Assembly: GCA_949285425.1 (NCBI GenBank)
Contig: CASEAJ010000067.1
Location: 1-47,580, forward strand
Origin: an uncultured Porphyromonadaceae bacterium
GTDB lineage: Bacteria > Bacteroidota > Bacteroidia > Bacteroidales > Paludibacteraceae
Reading direction: 5' to 3'
DNA length: 47,580 nt
Positions 7,032 to 14,670 of the stretch are shown in pieces (the first letter of the stretch is position 1; each line of letters starts with the position of its first letter). The notes under the pieces were generated by a model, which saw nothing but the letters and a program-made list of their open reading frames with translations, did not search any database and was not told the origin of the DNA. A program made the translations under genes and the position numbers.

Positions 7032-8752
7032 ATGAAACAGAAATTCTTTTTGGCGGCAGCACTCATCTTCTCGCTTCTTGTGTTGCAAGCCCAGCCCAAG
7101 AACGGCTATTATGATGCGGCGGAAGGAAAAAGCGCTGAGGCTTTGCGGACTTCCCTTTACTCCATTATCAAGAATCACGTCAATGTGGGTTATGATGGCC
7201 TGTGGGATGTGTATTATGACAGCGATGTGAAAGAAGATGGTACGGTGTGGGATATGTATTCCGACATACCCGGCGGCAAGCCTCCCTATGTATATTACCC
7301 GGGCGAGGGTCAATGCGGCAATTATAGCGGTGAAGGATCCTGTTATAACAGGGAACACTCTATGCCCAAGAGTTGGTTCAATGATGCAAGTCCGATGTAT
7401 TCGGATGCGTTCCACATTTATCCCACTGATGGATAGTGAACGGAAAGCGGAGCAACTATCCGTTCGGAGAAGTGGGGTCGGCTGAATGGACTTCGAAGAA
7501 CGGCAGCAAGTTGGGCACTTGTTCCTATCCGGGTTATACCGGCAAAGTGTTCGAGCCGATAGATGAATACAAGGGTGACTTTGCGCGGACCTATTTTTAT
7601 ATGTCTACTTGTTATAAAGATAAAAGACTGGATTATGACAACGGAGCAATTATGTTCAGCGGTTCAGACATGAAACCTTGGGCGTTGAACATGCTGCTTG
7701 AATGGCACCGCCAAGACCCGGTAAGTCAAAAAGAAATTGACCGCAACAACGCCGTGGAAAAGCATCAGCACAACCGCAATCCCTATATAGATTATCCGGA
7801 ACTGGCCGAGCACGTGTGGGGCACGCTGAAGGACGTGCCGTTTACTCTCGATGGAACGGGTGAGTATTTTCATGCCCTGCCTGCCACGAACGTGACCGCT
7901 ACCGGCTTCACGGCCAATTGGACGGTTTCGGAAGGGGCCACGGGCTATATGCTTGATGTTTACACCATTCAGACTACGGGCGACGAGGCAAGCGAAGTGC
8001 TGCTTGAGTCAGACTTCATGTCGGGTTTGCCGGCCGGTTGGACGAAGGGAAATGGCTATTCTGCGAACGAGGCTGATGGTTATCGCTTGGCTTCGGGCAG
8101 CCAATCGGGTTCTGTGTCGACTATGCTCAACCTGGAAGGGCGTGTCGCAACGTTGACGGTGAACGCCAAACAATACAAAAACGATAATGGAGCGGAATTG
8201 TCTCTGCTGGTCAACGGGAAACAGGATACGGTATGGTCAACCACAGGTTCTTATGTTGACTATACAGCCGAATTGTCCTCTGATGCGTCAACGATAGAAC
8301 TTTCGGCCAAGTCGGGCAAACGTGTCTACCTGTCGTCAGTACGGGTTGAAACGCTTGGCAGCAAGCCCGAACAGGTTCCGGTTGACGGTTATCCGTTGCA
8401 GGTAGGCAATGTGCTCAGCCATGATGTGACGGGTCTGCTTGTGGGAACGACTTATTACTATACGGTGACACCGGTCGGGAACGGCGTGCCGGCTTCGAAT
8501 GCGGTGGAAGTGTTCACGGCAATTCAGATGGGTCTGGAATCGGCCGACGATGGTCAGGTGTTGTGGCATGTGTCGGGGAATGAATTGAGCGTTTCGGGCC
8601 TTGTGTCGAGTGCGGTGCAGTTGTTCTCGTTTACAGGTGTGCCTGTCTATTCGGCTTCGGACCTTTCGGGCGAGTTGCGTGTGACGTTGCCGGGACAAGG
8701 TGTATATCTGCTGCGCGTTGATGGGCGGACATATAAAATAATGAATGATTAG
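7032..8752 (+). pseudogene. Endonuclease I family nuclease with C-terminal sorting-like tail, frameshifted
   Basis: The coding sequence is split near 7434. The first part (7032-7436) has a signal peptide (FFLAAALIFSLLVLQAQ) and the His-Me-finger motif CYNREHSMPKSW, then stops after HIYPTDG. The next frame resumes at 7436 with VNGKRSNYPFGEV and goes on with the family hallmark EKHQHNRNPYIDYPEL. Related nucleases read ...PTDGYVNGKRSN..., so one base of a Tyr codon appears to be missing: TAG now stands where TAY-GTG is expected. The C-terminal half has a domain near residues 280-420 of the restored protein and ends in a tail (GVYLLRVDGRTYKIM) like type IX secretion sorting domains. The intact protein would be a secreted nuclease. 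The sequence could be a pseudogene, a sequencing error, or two pieces made by restart at the overlapping GTG (7436). Confidence 0.8.
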
Positions 8753-8831
8753 TTAATATGAAATGTCGGATGGCAGAAGAGCAATCAAGCTTGGGCAGTC
8801 TGGCATTTGCACAAAAAGAAGATAGAGATAA

Positions 8832-9170
8832 ATGGAAACAACCAGACAACAGAAAATAGCACGTTTGTTGCAAAAGGAATTGGGTGACATATTCTTGAAA
8901 TATGCCCGCCAGATACCGGGAACATTGATAACGGTGACGAATGCCCGCATTAGTCCCGACTTGAGTGTGTCGCATGTACACTTGAGCATTTTCCCTACCG
9001 AAAAGGCTGCCGGCATATTGGAAAACATACAGAATGACAAGAAGTCGGTACGCTTTGAATTGGGTAACCGGGTGCGTCATCAGTTGCGTATCATCCCCGA
9101 ATTGTATTTCCACTTGGATGATTCGCTGGATTATGTTGAAAATATAGACAACCTGCTGAAGCAGGGGTAG
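8832..9170 (+). CDS. rbfA: Ribosome-binding factor A
   Basis: The 112-aa protein has the usual RbfA start (TTRQQKIARLLQKELGDIF) and the single KH-like fold pattern with ITVTNARISPDLSVSHVHLS and the RHQLRIIPELYFHLDDS segment. RbfA binds immature 30S subunits and helps 16S rRNA 5'-end maturation, chiefly in the cold. The stop codon is 5 bp before a possible start and 56 bp before the preferred start of the permease gene, so the two genes are probably co-transcribed, as is common in Bacteroidales. Confidence 0.94.
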   Translation: METTRQQKIARLLQKELGDIFLKYARQIPGTLITVTNARISPDLSVSHVHLSIFPTEKAAGILENIQNDKKSVRFELGNRVRHQLRIIPELYFHLDDSLDYVENIDNLLKQG

Positions 9171-9226
9171 GCGTAATGGGTGTGCGACCAGACAGCCGGT
9201 GCTCCTTGCGTGAGCGTGTCAGTGGG

Positions 9227-10456
9227 ATGTTGTTCCCCCTTCATGTGGCACGGCGTTATCTCTTTTCCAAAAAGTCGCACAATGCGGTCAATGTCATATC
9301 CGGCATATCATCGGCCGGCATTGCCATAGGGGCCATGGCCATGGTATGTGTCATGTCGGTATTCAATGGCATCGAGGCGCTGGTAGGGGAGATGTTTTCC
9401 GCATTTGACCCCGATTTGAAGATTACGGCTGTGCAGGGCAAGACATTCAGCCTCGATTCGGCTGCTTTTGCCGATGTGAGGCGCATGCCTGAAGTGGCCG
9501 TTTTCACGGAAGTGGTGGAGGAAAACGCGCTGGTCAGTTTCAAGAACAAGCATATTCCCGCTACGGTGAAGGGAGTCGATGAGCGTTGCTTTCGTGAAAT
9601 GACGCGGATTGACAGCATTTTGTATGATGGGGAATTTGTCTTGTTCGATGGCGGCTTTGAACGGATTGTGCCGGGTGTAGGGGTGGCGAGTTCCCTGGGC
9701 TTGGGGGCTCATTTCATTGATCCGGTCTATCTGTATGCTCCCAAGCGTACGGCGAAAGTCAATATGCTTCGTCCGGAAAACAGTTTTAACCGGGTTCCCG
9801 TGTTTGTCTCCGGCATTTTCATGGTGCAGCAGCAACCCTATGATGACAGTTATGTGCTGGTTTCGCTGAATCGTGCGAGAGAACTTTTCGAATATGATGA
9901 GCGGACGGTTTCGGCCGTGGAATTGAAATTGGCATCGGATGCAGATGTGGAGCAGGTAAAGACTGCCGTCAAGCAGCTTTTGGGTGATGGATTTGCTGTG
10001 AAGAACCGTTACGAACAGCAGGAGAGTTTCTTCAAGATTATGAAAATGGAAAAGTGGATTACTTACCTTTTTCTTAGTCTGATTTTGTTGATAGCAAGTT
10101 TTAATATATTGGGGTCTTTGTCCATGCTCATCATCGACAAGCAGGCGGATATTGTGACCTTGAGCAATTTGGGTGCCGACCGTGCCTTGATAAAGAGGAT
10201 TTTTCTGTTTGAAGGCTGGCTGATTTCTGTGGTCGGAGCCTTGTCGGGCATTATGCTCGGCACGGTGCTTTGCCTGTTGCAACAGCATTTTGGCTTTTTG
10301 CGTATGGGCAACGGTTATATTGCGGATGCCTATCCGGTAGTGACTCATTTTTCCGATGTCGGGCTGGTGTTCGTTACCGTGTTGCTCATGGGGTTTGTGG
10401 CCGCTTGTTATCCGGTGAGGTATATAAAAATGGATGTTCCGAAACAGGATGATTGA
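9227..10456 (+). CDS. ABC transporter permease, FtsX/LolC-LolE family
   Basis: From ATG 9227 the protein has 409 aa and begins LFPLHVARRYLFSKKSHNAV, the conserved start of this Bacteroidales family. The ATG at 9176 would add 17 unconserved residues. One membrane helix lies near residues 28-47 (AGIAIGAMAMVCVMSVFNGI), followed by a large MacB-like periplasmic domain and three C-terminal helices (residues about 280-305, 330-350, 375-395). This is the LolC/E layout, whose members extract lipoproteins from the inner membrane together with a LolD ATPase. No ATPase gene is adjacent, so the substrate is inferred from family only. Confidence 0.85.
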   Translation: MLFPLHVARRYLFSKKSHNAVNVISGISSAGIAIGAMAMVCVMSVFNGIEALVGEMFSAFDPDLKITAVQGKTFSLDSAAFADVRRMPEVAVFTEVVEENALVSFKNKHIPATVKGVDERCFREMTRIDSILYDGEFVLFDGGFERIVPGVGVASSLGLGAHFIDPVYLYAPKRTAKVNMLRPENSFNRVPVFVSGIFMVQQQPYDDSYVLVSLNRARELFEYDERTVSAVELKLASDADVEQVKTAVKQLLGDGFAVKNRYEQQESFFKIMKMEKWITYLFLSLILLIASFNILGSLSMLIIDKQADIVTLSNLGADRALIKRIFLFEGWLISVVGALSGIMLGTVLCLLQQHFGFLRMGNGYIADAYPVVTHFSDVGLVFVTVLLMGFVAACYPVRYIKMDVPKQDD

Positions 10457-10478
10457 GAAAGTCCAGTGGAAATGCTTT

Positions 10479-10672
10479 AGGCGGGTTCTATCAATTTCCC
10501 GCCATAACATTATATTTTGTGGGTTGGCTTTTAGATGCTTTTTCGTTTTCATGCGGCAGCTTTTGTGTTTTCATTCTCCACCGCATAGCCCGCTATGCTC
10601 TTGCAATGAAAAACAAAATCTGCTCGCCTGAAAAACAAAAATCACCCATAAAGCAATTGCTGGAACCCACCT
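10479..10672. repeat. Inverted-repeat-bounded intergenic element, copy 1 (194 bp)
   Basis: The ends AGGCGGGTTCTATCAATT (10479-10496) and AATTGCTGGAACCCACCT (10655-10672) are inverted repeats with three differences in 18. Inside, TTTTCATT pairs with AATGAAAA around a tight hairpin GCATAG-CCCG-CTATGC (10583-10598). Most of the element recurs at 12575-12836 before folA, with the same internal hairpin. It holds no gene and fills the gap between the permease and lipoprotein genes, ending 15 bp before the lipoprotein start. Confidence 0.85.
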
Positions 10673-10687
10673 TTATTGGTAAAAATT

Positions 10688-11338
10688 ATGAAACGAATAT
10701 GTTATTTTCTGTTCGTATTGTTGTTGGTGGTGGCGTGCAGGCCAGAACCGACTCCGCCTTACGCGTATGAGATGAATCCGAACTATACGTATATGGGGTT
10801 GTCTTACTATGGCCAGTATTATCCGAACAACGATCAGCATGTGTTTTCTCTCACGTTCTATTCCGAGGGCATGGTCAATGAAGACAGTACGGCCGTTGAG
10901 CCGCCGGGACAGGAACTTTACATAGAAGACTTGTTTGTTCCGGGAGAAAACTTTGAAAATCTGGTTTTGTCCGAAAACGATACGGTACTTACCGACTCTC
11001 AGGTTCTGGCCTTGTTGAGGGGAACTTATACAGCATCTGAAAAATATGGTTCGGATACATTCGGTAAGGCTTTTACGTTTGCACCGGGAGAATATTCGAA
11101 GATAGACAGCATTACCTATATATTGGGGGCTCGCATTACGTATTATGAGGAAGAAGATGTCTACTCCAAGAGAGTGTTGCTTACCGGCGGACAGTTTACG
11201 GTCAACGATGCGGGCATTGAATTTGAGTTCGTCACAGAGTCGGGCGATACTTTGGGCGGAAGCTATCGGGCTGCCGGTTTGAAGAGGGTGCCGGTCCGGG
11301 TGGAAAAGAAAAGTAGGCCGGGATGGAGAACCTGGTGA
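10688..11338 (+). CDS. Putative lipoprotein, hypothetical
   Basis: A 216-aa product starts at ATG 10688 with MKRICYFLFVLLLVVACR. The LVVAC lipobox puts the lipid-modified Cys at residue 17, so the mature protein is probably anchored in the outer membrane. The mature part is acidic and rich in Tyr and Thr, with no motif that I recognise. It sits alone between an intergenic repeat element and a terminator shared with prs on the other strand. Function unknown. Confidence 0.75.
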   Translation: MKRICYFLFVLLLVVACRPEPTPPYAYEMNPNYTYMGLSYYGQYYPNNDQHVFSLTFYSEGMVNEDSTAVEPPGQELYIEDLFVPGENFENLVLSENDTVLTDSQVLALLRGTYTASEKYGSDTFGKAFTFAPGEYSKIDSITYILGARITYYEEEDVYSKRVLLTGGQFTVNDAGIEFEFVTESGDTLGGSYRAAGLKRVPVRVEKKSRPGWRTW

Positions 11339-11384
11339 AAAGTGCTGGCGGTTCGCAGTAATAACCGGCTTGCGTGGAAAAAGA

Positions 11385-11429
11385 AAACGAGTAAACAAGA
11401 GGTCGTCAGACCGGCTTGTTTACTCGTTT
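11385..11429. terminator. Bidirectional terminator between the lipoprotein gene and prs
   Basis: AAACGAGTAAACAAG at 11385-11399 pairs perfectly with CTTGTTTACTCGTTT at 11415-11429. The A run on one side and the T run on the other let it serve both converging genes. Confidence 0.85.
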
Positions 11430-11453
11430 GTCGTATGTGTAATTGCCTGTTGG

Positions 11454-12401
11454 CTACATGATGTATTGTGCGCTGATGGACTTGTGGTCCTGAACACGTG
11501 AAATGGTGTCGGCAAACATGTCGGCTATTGACAGCACCTTTACCTTGGCACAACGGTTGGTGTCGAACGGTATGGAGTCGGTGAATATCAGCTCGCTCAG
11601 TGCCGAGTTGTTTACGTTTTCAACGGCGCGTCCCGACATCATGCCGTGCGATACGATAGCCCGTACGCTGTTGGCTCCTTGTGCCATCATGACATCGGCG
11701 GCCTTGCAAAGGGTACCGGCGGTGTCGACCATGTCGTCAACGATAATGACATCCTTGCCTTCAACGTCACCGATGACACGTATTTCGCTTACAACATTGG
11801 CTTTTTCACGCGTCTTGTGACACAACACCATGGGCACACCCAAGTGTTTGGAGTAGGAACCGGCACGTTTTGAACCGCCTACATCGGGCGAAGCGATGAC
11901 CAGGTTTTTCAGGTTCAGCGATTTGATGTACGGAGCAAAAATGGTGGAACCGTACAAATGGTCTACCGGTACATTGAAAAATCCCTGAATCTGGTCGGCA
12001 TGCAGGTCCATGGTGATGATACGGTCTACTCCGGCGGCGCTCAGCATGTCGGCTATCAGTTTTGCACCGATGGAAACACGCGGTTTGTCCTTGCGGTCTT
12101 GACGTGCCCAACCGAAATAGGGGATAACCGCGTTGATTTTGTACGCGGAAGCACGTTTGGCGGCATCAATCATTAGCAACAGTTCCATCAGATTGTCCGA
12201 ATTAGGGAACGTGGACTGAACTAAATAAATGATTTGGCCACGAATGGATTCTTCGTAAGATACGGCGAATTCTCCATCGGAGAAATGTTCGATGTTCATG
12301 TTACCCAATGAACATCCTAAACTTGCACAAATTTTTTCAGCGAGATAACGGCTGTTTGTCCCAGAGAAGATCTTGAAGGGTTTGTTTGAAACTGACAACA
12401 T
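11454..12401 (-). CDS. prs: Ribose-phosphate pyrophosphokinase
   Basis: The 315-aa enzyme makes PRPP from ribose-5-phosphate and ATP, the precursor for purines, pyrimidines, His, Trp and NAD. Visible are FSGTNSRYLAEKI at the N-terminus, the YFGWARQDRKDKPR catalytic region, the DLHADQIQGFF ribose-5-phosphate stretch, and the PRPP-binding VIIVDDMVDTAGT. Length and motifs are those of class I enzymes. It is transcribed alone on the minus strand. A minus-strand TACTTTTG box (12433-12440) lies 31 bp upstream. Confidence 0.96.
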   Translation of the reverse strand: MLSVSNKPFKIFSGTNSRYLAEKICASLGCSLGNMNIEHFSDGEFAVSYEESIRGQIIYLVQSTFPNSDNLMELLLMIDAAKRASAYKINAVIPYFGWARQDRKDKPRVSIGAKLIADMLSAAGVDRIITMDLHADQIQGFFNVPVDHLYGSTIFAPYIKSLNLKNLVIASPDVGGSKRAGSYSKHLGVPMVLCHKTREKANVVSEIRVIGDVEGKDVIIVDDMVDTAGTLCKAADVMMAQGANSVRAIVSHGMMSGRAVENVNNSALSELIFTDSIPFDTNRCAKVKVLSIADMFADTISRVQDHKSISAQYIM

Positions 12402-12432
12402 GTTTGTGGATTTTGTTGTTTGAAATTTTTTG

Positions 12433-12440
12433 CAAAAGTA
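12433..12440 (-). promoter_or_regulatory. Candidate -7 box for prs
   Basis: CAAAAGTA on the plus strand is TACTTTTG on the minus strand, a full TAnnTTTG match 31 bp before the prs start. A clear -33 TTTG at standard spacing is lacking. Confidence 0.5.
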
Positions 12441-12525
12441 AGAAATAATAACTTAATATGCTAATATGTTGCCTTGCAAAAGTGAATGACGCTTGGCCGG
12501 TATGGACAGGCGTGTGGGGATGTCG

Positions 12526-12555
12526 CTTGTGTTAACGTATAATTTCTTATTTTTG
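12526..12555 (+). promoter_or_regulatory. Candidate promoter upstream of folA and its repeat leader
   Basis: CTTG at 12526-12529 and TATTTTTG at 12548-12555 are 18 bp apart, close to the Bacteroidales TTTG-N19-21-TAnnTTTG pattern. The predicted transcript would start near 12561 and carry the whole inverted-repeat element as a leader of nearly 300 nt before folA. Confidence 0.5.
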
Positions 12556-12574
12556 TAATCTCATTGAATGCTTC

Positions 12575-12836
12575 AGACGGGTTCTGTAAAAGAATCCCCT
12601 GTCGTAAAAAGTTATATTTTGCGGGTTGGCATTTACGTGCTTTTTGTTTTCATGCGGCATTTTTTGTGTTTTCATTTTTCATTGCATAGTCCGCTATGCT
12701 CTTTGGTATAACTGAAGTTTGGCTTCACCTTGACAATATTGCTATTGTACTCGGTTTGTACGGATTTTCAATGAAAACCAATCCTGTTCGCCTGAAAAGC
12801 AAAAATCATCGATAAAGCAATTGGTAGAACCTACAT
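12575..12836. repeat. Inverted-repeat-bounded intergenic element, copy 2 (about 262 bp)
   Basis: This is homologous to 10479-10672 over both flanks. Shared pieces include GGGTTCT near the left end, TTTTCATGCGGCA, the GCATAG-TCCG-CTATGC hairpin, CGCCTGAAAA and AAAGCAATTG near the right end. It has about 65 extra bases after CTATGCTCTT that contain their own small hairpins (GAAG-TTTGG-CTTC and ACAATA-TTGC-TATTGT). It lies between a promoter and folA and ends 17 bp before the folA start. Confidence 0.83.
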
Positions 12837-12853
12837 TTAAATACTTATAGTTT

Positions 12854-13351
12854 ATGTCAAAAGTTTCTATAGTTGCGGCGGTTGCCGACAATTATGCCAT
12901 TGGCAGGCACAACAAACTGTTGTGGCACTTACCGGCCGATATGAAGTATTTTCGGGAGTTGACGACAGATCATACTGTGATTATGGGGAGGCGTACGTTC
13001 GAGAGCCTGCCCGGAGGTCCGTTGCCCAAGCGGAAGAATATTGTGTTGCGCAGCATTCTGTCTGATGGTGTAACGGAGGGGTATGTGGAGGCCGGCTCGC
13101 TGGACGAAGCCTTGGAATTGGCTGGGCATGATGACGAGGTGTTCATTATCGGTGGCAGCACGGTGTATAGGGAATGTTTGGATAGAGCCGATATGTTGTA
13201 CATAACGTGGGTACATGCCGATTTTGAGGCCGATGCCTATTTCCCTCAGATAGATTTCGGACAATGGAACGAAGTGTCGCGAACCGACTGCAAAGCTGAC
13301 GAAAAGAATCCCTATGACTATTCGTTTGTCGTGTATCGCCGGAAATATTGA
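12854..13351 (+). CDS. folA: Dihydrofolate reductase
   Basis: A 165-aa enzyme of normal length that reduces dihydrofolate to tetrahydrofolate with NADPH. The motifs are standard: AVADNYAIGRHNKLLWHLPADM, with W24 and the catalytic Asp29; VIMGRRTFESLPGGPLPKR for cofactor and folate binding; and FIIGGSTVY near the C-terminal NADPH site. It stands alone, without thyA next to it. Its start is 17 bp after an inverted-repeat element that also occurs before the lipoprotein gene, so its 5' leader is probably structured. Confidence 0.95.
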   Translation: MSKVSIVAAVADNYAIGRHNKLLWHLPADMKYFRELTTDHTVIMGRRTFESLPGGPLPKRKNIVLRSILSDGVTEGYVEAGSLDEALELAGHDDEVFIIGGSTVYRECLDRADMLYITWVHADFEADAYFPQIDFGQWNEVSRTDCKADEKNPYDYSFVVYRRKY

Positions 13352-13459
13352 CGGTTCTTTGCTTATTGGTTGGGTGGATTTGCGTTTATACTCCAATTCT
13401 GTGTCGGGCCAAGATATTTGCTGTAGTTTATATGCGGATTAAGATATTTTTGTTTTTTA

Positions 13460-13493
13460 TTTGCTTGTATTAGCGACGTTTTGCTTATATTTG
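13460..13493 (+). promoter_or_regulatory. Candidate asnA promoter
   Basis: TTTG at 13460-13463 and TATATTTG at 13486-13493 are separated by 22 bp, slightly longer than typical. The predicted start point is about 35 nt before the asnA ATG. Confidence 0.6.
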
Positions 13494-13534
13494 CGCTCAT
13501 ATTGATTGAATGTTGTAAAAAATAACGTTAAAAT

Positions 13535-14572
13535 ATGAGCTGTTTGATAAAACCTACAGGCTACAGACCTCTCATTGACTTGCAGCAGACGGAGCTGGCC
13601 ATAGCAAAGATAAAAGACTTTTTCCAGGTCAATTTGTCCGCCGAGTTGCGTTTGCGACGTGTCACGGCGCCTTTGTTTGTGCTGAGAGGCACGGGGCTGA
13701 ATGATGATTTGAACGGTGTGGAGCGTGCGGTGAACTTTCCGATTAAAGACATGGGTGATGCACGTGCCGAAGTGGTACACTCGTTAGCCAAGTGGAAACG
13801 GGTGATGCTGGCCGATTATAACATTGAACCGGGTTACGGCATCTATACGGACATGAATGCCATCCGTGCGGATGAGGAACTGGACAATATTCATTCGCTT
13901 TATGTGGACCAGTGGGACTGGGAGCGGGTGATTACGGAAGAGGAACGCAATATCGCTTTTCTGAAGTCGGTGGTTCGTCGCATTTACGGTACATTGTTGC
14001 GTACCGAATATCTTATTTGGGAGAGTTTCCCTGAAATCCGTCCTTGTCTGCCGTCCGAAATCACGTTCATTCATGCCGAAGAACTGCGTCGTTTGTATCC
14101 GGATCTGAGCCCGAAACAGCGTGAACTTGAGATTGTGAAGCGTTACAAGGCGGTGTTTGTCATAGGTATCGGGGCCGAACTGGGCGATGGCAAGCCACAT
14201 GATGGCCGGGCTCCAGACTACGATGACTGGACCTCACCGGGCGAAAACGGATTACCGGGGCTTAACGGCGACATTCTGTTGTGGGATGAGGTGCTTGGCA
14301 TTCCGCTGGAAGTCTCGTCAATGGGAATTCGGGTGGATAAGGCTGCCTTGCTGAAACAGCTGGAACTGACCGGCAAGATGGAACGCAGTGAATTGTATTT
14401 CCACCGTCGTTTGTTGGAAGGGTCGCTCCCGCTTTCCATCGGAGGGGGTATCGGACAGTCGCGTCTGTGTATGTTTTTCCTGCGTAAGGCTCACATTGGT
14501 GAAATACAGGCCAGCATTTGGCCGGACGACATGCGTCGCGAATGTGCCGATGCCGGCATACAGTTGATATAA
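13535..14572 (+). CDS. asnA: Aspartate-ammonia ligase (asparagine synthetase A)
   Basis: The 345-aa enzyme makes asparagine from aspartate, ammonia and ATP through an aspartyl-adenylate, using a class II aminoacyl-tRNA-synthetase-like fold. Seen are VTAPLFVLRGTGLNDDLNG, the SLAKWKR and YGIYTDMNAIR segments, YVDQWDWE, and the motif 3 region LPLSIGGGIGQSRLCMF near residues 297-313. Length matches the family. It has its own promoter and a long terminator hairpin shared with yfhO, so it is monocistronic. Confidence 0.97.
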   Translation: MSCLIKPTGYRPLIDLQQTELAIAKIKDFFQVNLSAELRLRRVTAPLFVLRGTGLNDDLNGVERAVNFPIKDMGDARAEVVHSLAKWKRVMLADYNIEPGYGIYTDMNAIRADEELDNIHSLYVDQWDWERVITEEERNIAFLKSVVRRIYGTLLRTEYLIWESFPEIRPCLPSEITFIHAEELRRLYPDLSPKQRELEIVKRYKAVFVIGIGAELGDGKPHDGRAPDYDDWTSPGENGLPGLNGDILLWDEVLGIPLEVSSMGIRVDKAALLKQLELTGKMERSELYFHRRLLEGSLPLSIGGGIGQSRLCMFFLRKAHIGEIQASIWPDDMRRECADAGIQLI

Positions 14573-14611
14573 ATCCGGTAATAGCTCCGTGTGTGGCCAT
14601 TCAGGTCAATT

Positions 14612-14670
14612 GACTAAACACAGCAACGGGCTGTACCTACATTGGGTACAGCCCGTTGCTGTGTTTAGTC
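14612..14670. terminator. Very long bidirectional terminator between asnA and yfhO
   Basis: The arms at 14612-14637 and 14644-14670 are complementary over about 26 bp and begin GACTAAACACAGCAACGGG. The loop is only about six bases. On the plus strand it is followed by TTTTCTG. On the minus strand the arm includes the yfhO stop codon (14665-14667), so the hairpin forms at the very end of that reading frame. Confidence 0.85.

Noticed and set aside
7425..7445. Programmed frameshift in the endonuclease gene
   Set aside because: There is no slippery heptamer, no downstream pseudoknot that I can see, and the family is not known to use recoding.
9308..10552. 414-codon open frame opposite the ABC permease gene
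   Set aside because: It is a shadow of the permease coding strand with unnatural composition (many His, Asn and Gln) and no signal or motif.
10457..10687. Insertion sequence with a transposase
   Set aside because: The element is only 194 bp and has no coding capacity; I saw no clear target duplication, so it is described as an inverted-repeat element only.
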